A stretch of 64,000 bases of DNA from Erythrocercus mccallii (lineage: Eukaryota > Chordata > Aves > Passeriformes > Dicruridae), in NCBI GenBank assembly GCA_013397435.1, contig VZRG01002514.1, positions 33,407 through 97,406 on the forward strand, read 5' to 3'. The notes beneath the pieces are model-generated. The model did not search any database. It was not told the DNA's origin and worked only from the letters and a program-made list of their open reading frames with translations. Below, in pieces: positions 24,717-37,440 of the stretch (positions within the stretch are counted from its first letter, which is position 1; every line of letters begins with the position of its first letter). A program made the translations under genes and the position numbers.

Positions 24717-27700
24717 GCTACTTCTAACACAACAGAACATTTTTGTAAGTGATTTAAATTCAAACAGACGCTAGCCTTTTAAACATTCTACACAGGAATG
24801 AATGGACTCTGTTGCAGTAGGAAAGAAGTTGTGGTCATATAGTCTGCCTAACCAATGCAAGTTCCCATGTAATCACTTGGTTTCAGCCAGGAGTAATGTC
24901 ATGGGTTGCAAAGGGCTCTAGCACAATAAATATACATCAGAGTTTTACTCAGACTTGCAGAAAGGGCAAGAGGAAAGCCCTGCTCAGTATAGGCAGTCCC
25001 TGTCATATTACCAAAGACCACAGCCATAGCTCAGCTGCCCCACACAGAAGCTAGAGCTCTGAGATGGCATAGAGAGTCAGGAAGCAGTGACTGGCAGGAT
25101 TCTGGGAAATACCAGAAACTGGCAGAAACATTCCCCCTTCTCCACCTGCCAATTTTTTTGTCCTTGTCTGCAAGCTCACGAAAGAAAGGCATAATTTTTT
25201 TCTCGGCATATAAAGTTCCAGCAGAATCACTTTCAATTACTATTTAAGTCCCACAAATGACACCATATAATCCAAATGAAATAACACCAAGCTAAACGTG
25301 GTGCTACAAAACATGACAACAGCTGAGTCTGCCGTTGATAATGAGTGAAATCACCTGCCTCCTGGAAACTGGCAGGTGTGTGCATGACTGGCAACCTCTG
25401 TCAAGGGCACTAGGAAAGGGAGTGGCTGGACACATTATGTTGTCCAGAAGCCCCCTCTGCCATGATCTCCCACAACACACTCTGCTACCTTTGAGCACTG
25501 AAACCTTAAGAAACTTGTTAGAAAAACCATGGTTGTGACACCACTTGCAAAAATGCCGATGCCTAAACAGCACCAAGATTTTCACATCAGAGGATTGTTG
25601 TTCCAGAGTCACAGATGACCGCTGAAATCCCAAGCTGACAGATATCCATTAAAGAAGGAAAAAGTTAAAAGGTCAAAAATTAAATCTACCTAAATTCTTT
25701 GACAAAGTGAGTCAGCCTCCTTTTCCCTTTCTTCTGACATTACAAATTGTGGTGGGAGGGTGAAGCACTGTTTGAATGCCGGGTTTTTATAATGTTTTGC
25801 TTATTAGCAAAACCCTACCCCTACCCTCGCTTCTCCCCATAAGTAATAACATGGAGAAATGTTGCAGAAGTGCAGGTGTCTTCCAAGCGTGATGCACATC
25901 AAATATATCAGTAACAGACTGCTTGTGGACATCCTAGGAGAGCATTTAGCGTCTTCAGGGTCATTTAACTTTTGGTCCATTGCAGAGATTTCCCCTAAAA
26001 TATAGGCACATCATCCTGTGCTCGTTTAACAGATGGTATTGAAGCATCAGCTATTTTCATGGCAATGTACATTTGGCCATACCGTAAAAGTGGGGGAAGC
26101 AGTTTTCTGAGCAATAAAACTACTGGCTGGAATGCAACTGGCTTGTTTTACACATAAACAGTATTTTTCTGCAGAAATGCCTGCTTTAAGGTAAATATCT
26201 CCTTTTTACAAAGGCATGCAAAAAATTACTGGAAGCAAAGAGGCAAAAAGGAAGAGGTGAAACTGAATCCCTGAAGTACTTGTATCCATCACTACATCAG
26301 AAAGATATCTTAAGGCTTCTCTTGGTGGATGTCAGGTCCTATTTACTATGCTCAGACCACAGTAGTTGAATTGAGATGGTTTCAAGCAGCTTGGCAGCAA
26401 CCCTTAGCTTAAACAGCAGGACAGCAAGAAGGCTGAGAAGACATTTTCCTGGGAAGAAAATAAAAGCTGACATCAAAAATTATCAGTTCACATCCCAGCT
26501 ATCATGGTTGAACTCCTTGGCTTTGAATTTGCATCCCTGCACATGCAATTCTAATGCCTGGTGATGTGCTCTGATCTTTGTTCGTTTACTTGTCCTGACT
26601 GGAAATAGTTTTGGCAACAGCCTGCTGTTTACTGTGGCACCACAGCCCTAAACATCCTTTAAGACATGCTGAGGCTTAGCTGGCCAAATTCTTGTGCTGG
26701 CCTTTCAACTGTCATTGAGAGCCAAGTGCCTAGCTTGATGCATCCTTTTCAAAAATCCCAAGTTCTAGGTTTTGGTAACATTTTTTAAAATATCTGTTTT
26801 TAAAACTAACTCCTTTCCATCTAGCACTTGAACCCAGTCACTGCTGTACAGCCTTCTGATGCTACTGGGAAAAGCTTTTAAACAAATGTTCAGTAAACTC
26901 TAGTAAGTGAAATAATAAACTGCACATCAAATATTGAATGAAATAATGGTATTTCCCAGTGTTCTTCTTGCATCAGAACAATGATGCACCAGCACATTGC
27001 TTTTAGGTTTATTAGTTTGTGTGTGCAATGCTTCCACCTGTCATTCCTCAGTTAAACAGGCTGTTCTGAACATTACTTCTGCTCCCCAGGAAAACAAGAG
27101 TCCAAAGGGCAAGGAAGCCACATCTACAACTAACAATCTCTGTGGAAGGTACAGATCCTTTTAAAAACTGATGGATTTGATTCAATCTGCTTCAATAGGC
27201 ACTCCCCAGCAACAATCCAAGTTAATTTTACAGCTGACAGCTTAAAGGTTAGGTGAATAATCTGTCCTCTTAAAGGGGAAAAGTTCCCTTTTCTGAAAGA
27301 TCCTGAACTTTCCAGAGTGCATCTATACAGATATAAGCTGTTACAACAGGCTATGAAAACAAGGAATCATTTGTTATTTCTATACTTGTCCTCTACTCAT
27401 TGCTGCAGAGCAGAGTAACTCCAAAGCACACCTTGCAGAGGGGCAGTGGCTCCATGGACTATGTTCTCTGCCAGAGGTGATGTGGTTTTGCAGTCTTTTG
27501 GTCCCCATGAGTGCCTGGCTAAGGAGATGTAGCTGTCACCTCTATTTCGAGTTGAGATTAAGCACATACCTCCTTTCAGGTAAATACTGTACGTGGTTCA
27601 GCAGTGTATGTGGCATGTATTTGTATGTGGTACTGCTGTACACTTGCTCAAATTAACTGTGTCACTGCAAAACCGCTCCTTTTTGGCAAGAAATGACAGT

Positions 27701-30700
27701 GGCCAGGGAGAAGAGAAACAGGAAGAGAACAGGGTGAGGGGGAAACAGATATCAAGGGCATGACAAAAAACTACTGCCTTATTTCTCTGCAGAACTCATA
27801 CTTCCAGGTGTCATCAAAGCGAGGAAATAAAGATTTGAAGCAACTGATCAGAATTAAAACAAACTGTACAGGACATGAAATCAGGAGGTCAAAAGCAAGA
27901 AACATTGAAACTAGGGGCTTTTCTTGTTGCAGGAGCATTGCTGCTACTGCACTAAGCAGAGGTAGGACTCAGTCTGTGGCTGCAAGCACTGCAGGAGAGG
28001 CCATAAGCACATTGCATGGGTTTTCTGTCAGACGGTGCTGTCATCTTTGACAAAACAGAGAGTAGTGAGGCTTTCTGCTAGGACTGAGCTCTTCACTCTC
28101 ATTCACTGGCTTCTTTGTGCTAATGCACTCTAAGAGTGACATTTAATGACAGATACAGTGAAAAAAATCATTGTCATGGGAATACTCACCGGGCCCATCT
28201 CCTACAACGATGTGACCAGCCTTGCCTGGGTCCCAGGCAGGTGGCTGTCTTGTAGTTTCAACGCAGTGTGTCCTTTTGAATGATTTCTAATCCCTGTAGC
28301 TGAGGAAAGCAGGAGATAATGGAAGATGTGCTTATGCTTCTTAGTGGTTATCAGAGGGAATTATAATGGAGCATTTTCAAAATTAATTCATTTCCTATAT
28401 CCAGCATACTTAATTAATCTGGGGAATAAAACTGATTAAGTTTCTCTTCAAGAAAGCGTATTTTTGCTTCACCAGAACTTGATCTTGCTTTTACTATTAA
28501 TATATGGTTTGGTGAGATAACCACGACCCAATTTAAATTATTTGTTGCAGCATCAATCTTACCTAGTCTATAAGCCAGTTCTGATTCTACAAGGGGCATG
28601 TATCTCCACAATGCAGCAAGTGTTCATCTGAAGGTAGATGATTCAAAATTAAAGTTAAGACCATGAATATGTTGACCTGAGTAGCCAAGAGATTCTGATT
28701 AATTACCAAAATTTTATTTGCTGCTCTCCTGCTCAAGAGGTCCTCAGGTTTTAACTTGCCCAGGTGTGATACAGAAAGATTAATGTTGATTGCTGTCTGC
28801 ATGCTCATTAGAAGTTTTGATTTTCCAAACAAGGCTTATAAGATAAGAGAAACAATTTAGGTTTTCCTTTAGAGGATTAAAGTTTGATGGAGTAACTCCT
28901 TCCCTTTCTTGTATGAACTGACCTTTCTGATGTATGTCACTGGAGCTTGGTGCTGTATAAGAGCATGGGCTGAGGAGGAAGTTAAGACAGGGATAGGTAA
29001 AAGAAAAACAAGAGCTTTAGCAGAGAAACAGAAGAGGTGAGGAATTTTTTAGCAGTCAGTGTTGGTGCTATTCCTTTCTAGAGGGTTGCTGCCAAGAAGA
29101 TTCCCTAATTTGCCTCCCCTTGTTCCTCAGCCCTCCTTTTCTGGACACAGAAGGCTGCCACCCATGTCCTGTTACTTCTGTAACTCATTTATCCACAAAT
29201 GTGGGCCGTGTTCCCTTCGGTATCCCACTAGCCACAGCACTTGCTTTGGCCATGCGACCTTTGCTGCTTCACCTAGGTTCTGGCATAAGAAGCTGGAAGA
29301 AGGCTGTTAGCCAACAGATAATCTTGCTCTCAGGAGGTCCTGCCAGTCCCCCTGCCCTCCCCAGACATCAGTAGGTAGCCACAATGCATTCTCTAAGAGA
29401 CACCCATTGACTAGTACAGCTAGGAAGGAAGTAGCAGCGGCCAAAATGCAGTGCAAAGTCTGATCTTGCTGCCAGCCAACTATAAATAATTGCAGTCATC
29501 TCAGTTTCTCTGATTTAATTTCACTTTGACTACAGCAGCACCACCTTTAACAGTGCGACTGCCAACTTCATGACAGTGGTTTTTTTCTTTGCAGAAGGTC
29601 TTGCATTTGCGTCACAAGCAGGAAAGACTCCAAGCTTTTATTTTAAATGCAATATGGTCGGATCCTGAAAAATGATCCAAAAGCTCCCTAAAGGATCATA
29701 ACCCAGAAGGCGTGGGGCAAAGAACACATGATTTCTAAGTTCTTCTCATGATCTTTGAACGCCTGGCAGAGCCCGAAGGAAAGTCTAAGGTTTGAGGAGT
29801 TTAAGGTTTGACACTTTAGCAGTCACAGACTTTCATTCAGTCCTTTGTCTTCTTTAACTTGGGTTGCAAATTAGCATTCAAGATGCATGAGGTGAAGAAG
29901 GAGCACCTTGAATTCTTGAGTTCCTGCCACTGTTAAGGCTGTTCAGTGCCTGAAACACTGACCCTAAAAGCCTGGCCTGGCCAGACAGTGTTTGGACAAG
30001 GAAAGTCAGCCCAGGTGCTTTTAATTACCAGGAAAGTAGTTTTCCAGAAATAGCTTGCTGGCTGTTTGCCAGACCTATTTCTTCCGACAGGAAAAGCAAA
30101 ATGTAAACATCCAGCACTTCATAACAGACCACAGAAACCCCTCTCCAGCTGGAGCAGGACTCTGGAAAGACTATGCTATCTTCTTGCCTCCTAACCATGG
30201 GCTACCTCCTAAGCAGAATTATCCCACATGCCTTAGCAGCTTGCCATGGAGACATTGTGGGAGCTCCCTGATGCTGCAGGAGACATTGCAGTGCTGAGGA
30301 ATCCACTGGGTCTTGGTACAGAAATTCTGCTTGGGAGAGCAGATCAAACAGGGAGCTGCTGCCACACAAATGTTTATAAAGCCCTTGGGTACTGCAAAAA
30401 GAGACCAGATCAACCCAGCTGCCTCCGAGTGGCAAAACTGGGCCCACAAGAAACTGACTGAGAAGGAGGGCTGCTCTCATTTTGTCCTGTCTTTGGCATT
30501 TATTTCTTCTTCAGACCTACTGCTATGGCTGCTGTCAGCTTTTCCTGAACTTCAGAACTACTTTTTAGTTATGTGGCACTTTGCTTATAGGTGATGTAGG
30601 TATAGAGGTAACTCATGGTATCTGGTATGTTGTAACATCTCCAAAGGCAGCTCTTAAGGGAGTATTTCCCTTTCCTTGCTCTGTGCCTGGGAATGTCTTA

Positions 30701-31219
30701 TAGGAGGCAGACCCCTGGGAAAAGTCCTCATATCTCCCGATAACTGAAAGGGTATGGGGAAGCAACAGAGTGTATGTTCTGGGTTCTGTCACCTATGCAC
30801 AACACTCTGGCAGGAAGAAGATGAGACAGAGAATGTTACAATGAATAAATAGAGCTTCACTCTTTGCAGTAGCTGCCAGGCAGCTCATGGCTCCAATTCT
30901 CCCTTTGCATCCTTGTTCCCTGCTGGCACAGCATCTGTGCTGAGTCTTTCAGCATTGAAAGTTCCCTGTTTCTGGAGCCTTTAGCCAAACTACATGACAG
31001 GAGATACATTCTTATTAGTGCTCTAGTTTCTAGTTTGGCAATTTTTGGAAGGCATCCAGAGGACACGTTAAAGGATGAGGAAATGGTGTGGTTGATTACT
31101 CAGATATTACTCTTAATTCCACTGATGCCTTGGGAATTATCAGGAGCAAAGTTTCTTTGCTGGTAAGTGCTACACAAATATGTAGGATAACATTTGGAAT
31201 AAGGAGGTGATGGATAGAA
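24717..31219. other. Noncoding AT-rich block
   Basis: No coding exon or repeat body recognised. Some stretches (about 25690-26210, 26860-27270 and 28390-28830) look less randomly diverged than their surroundings, with homeodomain-type TAATTA cores and few simple repeats, and could be conserved noncoding DNA; this is an impression and not a measurement. A plus-strand acceptor-like sequence at 29580-29594 is followed by 26 open codons. Confidence 0.45.
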
Positions 31220-31330
31220 AAGGAGACACAGATAAGGGAAGTTGTTTAGGGGTGGCACAGTAAGTGGTTAAGGAGGTTGCCCAAGGTTGCAGAAAGAGAT
31301 CGTGTGAGAGCCAGAAACTGAGATGATGTC
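31220..31330 (+). repeat. Possible MIR/CORE-SINE remnant
   Basis: Contains gagacacagataagggaagttg...ggcacagtaagtgg and then aaggaggttgcccaaggttgcagaaag. These resemble the MIR 3' region (GAGGCACAGAGAAGTTAAGTGACTTGCCCAAGGTCACACAGTAAGTGG). The key words are present but apparently duplicated or rearranged, so this is a tentative call. Confidence 0.4.
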
Positions 31331-34300
31331 TGCTGAGTCATAAAACATGAGTTTACTCATCTGAATTTTTTCCCGTTGCATAAATACCAAGGAACTCGTC
31401 TGTGATATAACACACACGAGTTGCTTAAATGCAACTGAACTCAGTAAACAGAGGGTGGTTTCATGAGCTTAAAGAAAGGACGACCTTCATCTTACAGAGG
31501 GTGAAAAATAAATTATTTCTTTGCAGGGAAGGCATTGGCGGGGCAGTGTCCCTATTGTGCTTGGTTCCAACAGGGAGATGACTCATTAGTGCTGACACTG
31601 ATGCTGCTGTTGGTCTCCCTTGCCCATCTGACTTCCTTGCTTTGGGCAGTTTTTGCAACTGCACCCATTCTCCACTGGTATCCAGCCCGTTTAAAGTCTC
31701 CACAACCACTCCCATTCAAAGTCAGGTCAGGAGGTGTACAGTGCCAGGGGAGGCTTCCAGCTCAATGAAGCCCTTGCAATTTACAGTAAAGAGAGGCTGG
31801 AAGAGGGCGTCAAGAGGGAATTGCATTGCAGAGCACTGCAGATTGCATTGGGAATTTCTCCTCTGGAGACCAGTTGTGAAAAAAAAACAACAAAGGGTCA
31901 TCTTGCTTCCTCTTCACAAGAGGTCAGGCAAGGCAGAGAGTTGACGTCAGCCCCAGCCAGATGAAATTAGCAAGAATTAGCAAAAAATCCAGTGTCCATA
32001 AGTAACCTTTACAAAAATTCAGACCCTCATATGGCACCAAATAATGCAAAGGAGAGCTTCCCAAGAGGACTTTGGAAACATCAGCACTGTGCCATGGGCA
32101 AACAAACAGCTGATTCAGTCAGTAAAGAGATCTGATGTTTTTTGGGGAGGCTCTGGGAATTGGAGAGGTGGTGTGACACAGGGTGGTAAAGAATGAATCA
32201 AAGCTGGAGCAGAGGTTTCCAGTGTGTAGAAAAAAGCTCCAGTTGGCCAGAGTCTGACTGTTTGCTCTGTCAGCCTCTGATCTGGCAGAGTTCTCTCAGC
32301 TCTTTCTTTAACTTGCATCATTTAACCAATTTGTTGAAGACAGTGTGGCTGCATCTGGGCTTGAGTATAACACAGACTAAATGCTCTACTGCACTGCTGT
32401 CTCGAAGCGCTTCCCAAAAACCAAGAGTGAGCCTCTCCAGCATTGCCTACACTTGAGTTTTGCTAAACATTTCCCACCAGTCCACATCGGCTGTCATGGA
32501 GAGGCAGCAGCAATGTGGACTCTTGAGCAAAGCAAACTTTGAATTTGCATATTGAAAGTCTGAGCCCATGAGAAAAGATGTTTAGAACGCTTAAATTTAT
32601 TAGAAACTTAGCTAGCACTGCTTTACCCATTCTAGAAAGAAAATCTGTACCTCAGAATCCATCTATAAGTTTCTAGAAAGTAATTTGACTTTCAAAGTAG
32701 CATCTGTTCTCATCTCCAGAGGGACTTGCACACGTCCAGAACTTATGAAAAAGCAATATATTCCTCTGTAGGAGGCCAAACCTAAACATTTATTAACATA
32801 ACATTTAACATTCACTTTGCAAGGTGCCAACCTTTCTTTAAAATATTATTTTACTAACTGATTTTTCTCATTATCTAAAAGTTGTTCATGCAGTGCTGTT
32901 TAACAGGTTGGGTGTGAAAGAGGTCACACCCAAATTGTGAAATTGGGTGAATTCACAGTAGGTTGAGTGTGAAAATGAAGACTGTGTCAAAACAAACCTC
33001 TAAAAAGAAAAATTATTGAAAATTTGGTCTGTTTGGGTGGTTCCTGCAATTTGTCTTTTTGTAAAATGGCTTCTTGCCTGAGGAAAAATTTAAATGCTCT
33101 TAGTTTTTGAATATTGTCCAATGAAAATTTCTGAAGGTTATTTTTTTCCATTTGAGAACAGAAACATGTCCGCTCCATGGTCCCCTGCCCACAGCTGTTA
33201 AAAGATATGTAAAAGCACAAAAAGGAGCCCAACCCAAAACAGGAGTTATTAAACTTCCCCCTTCCTCTTATTTTGCAATAACAGTTCAGAAACATGCACA
33301 GTTAACTTTTCATCATGAAAACTATTCTCATCTAAGTTGCTAATACACCCATAGAACTGATAAGCTCAGAATATTTCCTGATTTTTTATTATTTCCGCTA
33401 TTTATTTCCATGCCGAGCAGAAGCGTGTTCTCTACCCACTTTGAAATGCATACTCAAAGATACATTACTTGTGCAAAGGCAGACTTCAGGAGGTTCTTTT
33501 TCTTCTCTATTTTTGTTCTATCTAATGTTTTTATAGAAAGATGTTCAAGAATCTGATCACTCAGAGTGCTCTGAAAGGACTTTTATTAGTAACAACCAGG
33601 ACTTACAGGCCAAGGCAGTACACAAACAAGAGATTTCTTCTTTTAACATCAGGATCCCTGAACAAAAGGATCTATTGATCTTCTGAACTATAATGCAGAG
33701 CACTCAGCTTTCTGTACGTTGCCTACAAAAGCTGCTCTAACTTCCCGACAGGAAAATGATGCCAGACTGACTTCATAAGGCACCCTAAAAATGGCTTGAT
33801 CTCTTGTGAAAACTGGAAATTACATGGCTATTCTTAATACTCTTATAAATATTACTAATATTCTCTTTTAATGGGCTACTAAGAAAATTCTGTATTATCT
33901 TGCTCGGGTGTCTTTTACTGAAGCAGCATTCTGCAGGTCCTTACTACACGAGCACACTTTGGTAGTGGCAGGAAGAGGGTTTAGAGCACAGGCACACTTT
34001 AGACACTTGTCACAGGACCCTGAGAGGAGATGTGCAAGTGGGAGCTCTGTTTCTGCTCAACTCTGCTGCTCTTGAGTCTCATGAGCACTGCTGGTGTTGG
34101 CCTTGCTGGAGTGAACTGTCCCCAGCTGGCTCCTTGCATGTGAGCACGAGGCCACCCAGCCTTGCCATCCCAGGGACCACGGTGTGCCACTTCAGGGCTG
34201 TGTTACTTGGGATTTAACAAGTTTGGTAGGACTGGCCACACTGGGTCTCAACCAGGGGACCACTCTGCTACCGTGACAGGTGCTTGTGTTCTGCAGGAAG

Positions 34301-37187
34301 TGAGGCCTGAGAGATGGCATCAGAACTCCCGTTAGCCTGATATCCTCTAAATGACAATGGCCAGCAGCAGCACCCTTGGGAAGAAAAGGAAAAGAGAATA
34401 ACACCGTGCTAAAGATGTAGTAATGGTTTCCCAGAGTCTTGCCAGCAGCTTTTCTGCAGCATCCAATCTGCAGCTCAGGGTTCTAGGGTGTGAAAATACA
34501 GGGTTTGTAGTGCATCTACGTGGTTAGACCCTACCATTGACACTTTCCTGTGTGAAAGAACACAATTCAACAAGAAGCAAAATACAGATGTTTCTTTCTT
34601 CAAAAGTTAAATTAGACTTTTAAATACCAGAATCATTTGATTCTGGAAGATTTTATGGAAAAAGAAACTAAAGAGCAAGAAAGAGGGAACTTACCAGCCT
34701 GCCCTGATCTCATAGTCCCTTGTCTACATCCCACCCATTTGACACTGTTGAGCTGAATTGGTACCAATAATATGATAAACTGCCAACAGGGTGAGGTTAT
34801 GCCAGTAGTACAGGCAGTCATCCTGTCTTAGCAAAACCATTTTCAGAGGAACAAGAGGATGGACTAGGAAGACCTTTGTAAAGTGCACAGGTATATCAAT
34901 GCTTTTATGGCTTGGTTACTGGAAGCCCTACACACGTTCCAGTTGATAAGGCAATCACAAGGTTTTCATTCTCATCTGAAGAAGAATATTTAATCTTTGC
35001 AGCATAAAGTCCCATGTGCTAAATTAAATTTCCGGCCAGCTCAGCAAACGGTTTTGCTACTTTGAACTGCATTGTGCATAATTTCCTTTCATCACAGGAT
35101 GCATTCTGTCTTGAGCATCAACAGCCAAGAGGGCAAAGCCCAGTCTGCTCCAGCACAAGCATGAGCATGCTGTGGCATTCAGAACCACCATCCACCAGCA
35201 GGCAGCCGGGATGGGATGCAGGTGACAAAGCAGAGATACCTGTAATGGGGACAAGTCTGTCTGAATGAGTCACTGCAGGCTACTTTTCCATGAAGAAAAA
35301 AGGCTGCTTGGTGGCACAGTGCAGCCCATCTGATGGAAGTGCCTGGCTATCCTAAAAGTGCCTCTTCCTCTGCACTGGTTTTCAAGGATGTGTGGAAAAT
35401 TAGCTCAGGTATAGACAGCCACATTGCAGATCTCTGTGATGAGGAGGGAAGAATGTGACTTTCAGTTTCCCCCCAGTTCTAGCTAATAGAAACCTTTGCC
35501 ACAGTAGATTTAGGGAGGCTTCTCTAGGTCCCCTCCTGCAGCTCACTCATCTATGAGTATGATTCAAAATGCTTCATGCTTAAAGGCTAAATTTGGCCAT
35601 TTCATTCCAGACTTACCTAAAAACCTAAAGCAGAGAAAGCTGGTCGTATTTTTCTTTCAAGGGAAGAGAAGGAAGAGGGGGAGGAACAAATGGCATTATT
35701 GCAAAAGCAGAGGTGTTTTTTTCACGTCATATACCCTCAACAAATTCAAAACATTGCATCTTGTTCAAGTTCGCCAAATGTTTGTGCTGATTTTGTAACA
35801 AAGTTTTATCTGGTTTAATTCTTTGTTAAACTTTCCTTATTTATGTTTTTACTATGTGAGGGTGGGTGAGACTTGTGATTACAAAGATTTTCAACAAACA
35901 GAATGGATGCTACAGTACAAAGCAAAATGGACACTGGGGTCCCCCGTTGTTAGGGAACAGAAAATCAGTTGCCTTTTGGTTAACTCCATTCACAGTTCAG
36001 CCTCTTCTCAGCTTTTCTTGCATCATTTGGAGTTCATAGTATTTTAGAGATTTGCTAACATGAGTTTAAAAGTACAGGGATTTTGGCTATTAAAATCAAA
36101 CTCAGAAATACACTTTTCTTTGTTTGATCAGTGAAATGTGACAGGAAGATGAGTTGGACGTACAAACCTCAATTCCTCAGTATCTCAAACTCTAGCCTTA
36201 CTTGACCAGGGTAACTGAACATTATCTGAAGAAGAAAAGCGTCATTTGCTATAAGAAGGAATTAAATGTGTATAAACAGACATTAGTTTTGGCAGGCTAT
36301 TCTCTTTCCTAATCCTCAGTATTTCCCCAATTACCATACAGCCCAATCATTCTACATAAGTTGTTTTTATTAACACTATAAGAGGCCATCTGTCTGCAAA
36401 TACCCAGTCAAATAATAGAAACCAACAGAAGAATAATCAAATTCAGCTACTGACAGATCGAAAAGATTTGTATGCAGAATAAATATTTACTTTTTTAGGC
36501 ACTTCAATATCATTCTGGGAGTTTTCCAAGCATTTGTCATTTCAGGGTGGCAGGGAACGCTAACAATTCTTTCTCCACCCACTTCAAGATTTTTTACTTT
36601 CAATCACGAAAGATGATGTAACATGAGGTCTTTCCAATCTGCATCATGTTATCACACCCCCAAAATAATGAGCATGCTGTGATTGCTACAAATAATTTAA
36701 AAAAAAAAAAAAAGCACATTTTGAACTCCAAAATTTTAACTTACAGATATCTCATCCAAAAGATCAGAGTTTCTCCACAAGACTATGGGTGCAAAAGTGG
36801 GCAGATCCTCTGAATGGGTTCCTTGAATCAATGTAGATGGATTTGGTTTAGCAATCAAAACTAAACTACTTGGATTAATTGAACAGATTCTGTTGAGAGC
36901 TCTCCCACCAGGCAGCTTTTTCCAACCCCTCTGCCCCCAGCCTGCAGGGGTTGTGACACATATGACACAAGTTGCTTTGTTTTCTAGCAATGGCCAGGAG
37001 GTGGTTCTATGCAGCATCCCTGTCCATCTTTCTCTTCTTCCTTGTTTTCAATGGAAATATTGAATAGGACAAACAATGCTGGTTTTATACTGAGGATCTT
37101 AAAGGAAGCTTCTATGCAAATTTGTGCATTTAAAAAAACATAAATAAAAAGAGTTTCTTCTCTCAGGTAACAAGGCAGGACAAGAGT
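31331..37187. other. Noncoding AT-rich block
   Basis: No recognisable coding exon, RNA gene or interspersed repeat. Contains an A15 run at 36699-36713. Short open frames on both strands show no family resemblance. Confidence 0.5.
36699..36713. repeat. Poly(A) run, A15
   Basis: Fifteen consecutive A after aataattt. No retroelement body is recognisable upstream. Confidence 0.9.
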
Positions 37188-37440
37188 AAATAGCCTCAGG
37201 TTTTTCCAGAGGAGATTTAGATTGGATATTAGGAAAAAAATTATTCACCAAAAAGGTTATCAAGCAATGTAACAGGCTACCCAGGGAAGTGGTTGAGACA
37301 CCATCCCTTCAAGTGTTAAAAAAAGGTGTGGATGTGGCGCTTGGGGACATGATTTAATGGTGAACCGCAGCTAGTTTAATGGTTTGGTTTATGATCTTAG
37401 AGGTCTTTTCCAACCTTGACAACCCCAATATTGTGTGACT
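37188..37440 (+). mobile_element. CR1 LINE 3' fragment
   Basis: Seen, in CR1 order: TTTAGATTGGATATTAGGAAA, ATTATTCACCAAAAAGGTTATCAAGCA, ACAGGCTACCCAGGGAAGTGGTTGAGACACC, GTGTGGATGTGGCGCTTGGGGACATG, and GATCTTAGAGGTCTTTTCCAACCTTGA. The end, CCCCAATATTGTGTGACT, is a decayed version of the terminal 8-mer repeats. It carries only the last part of ORF2 and the 3'UTR, is 5'-truncated and noncoding. Its wording (for example GATGTGGCGCTTGGGGACATG) differs from the copies at 19.5 and 40.2 kb, so at least two CR1 subfamilies contributed to this window. Confidence 0.93.
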
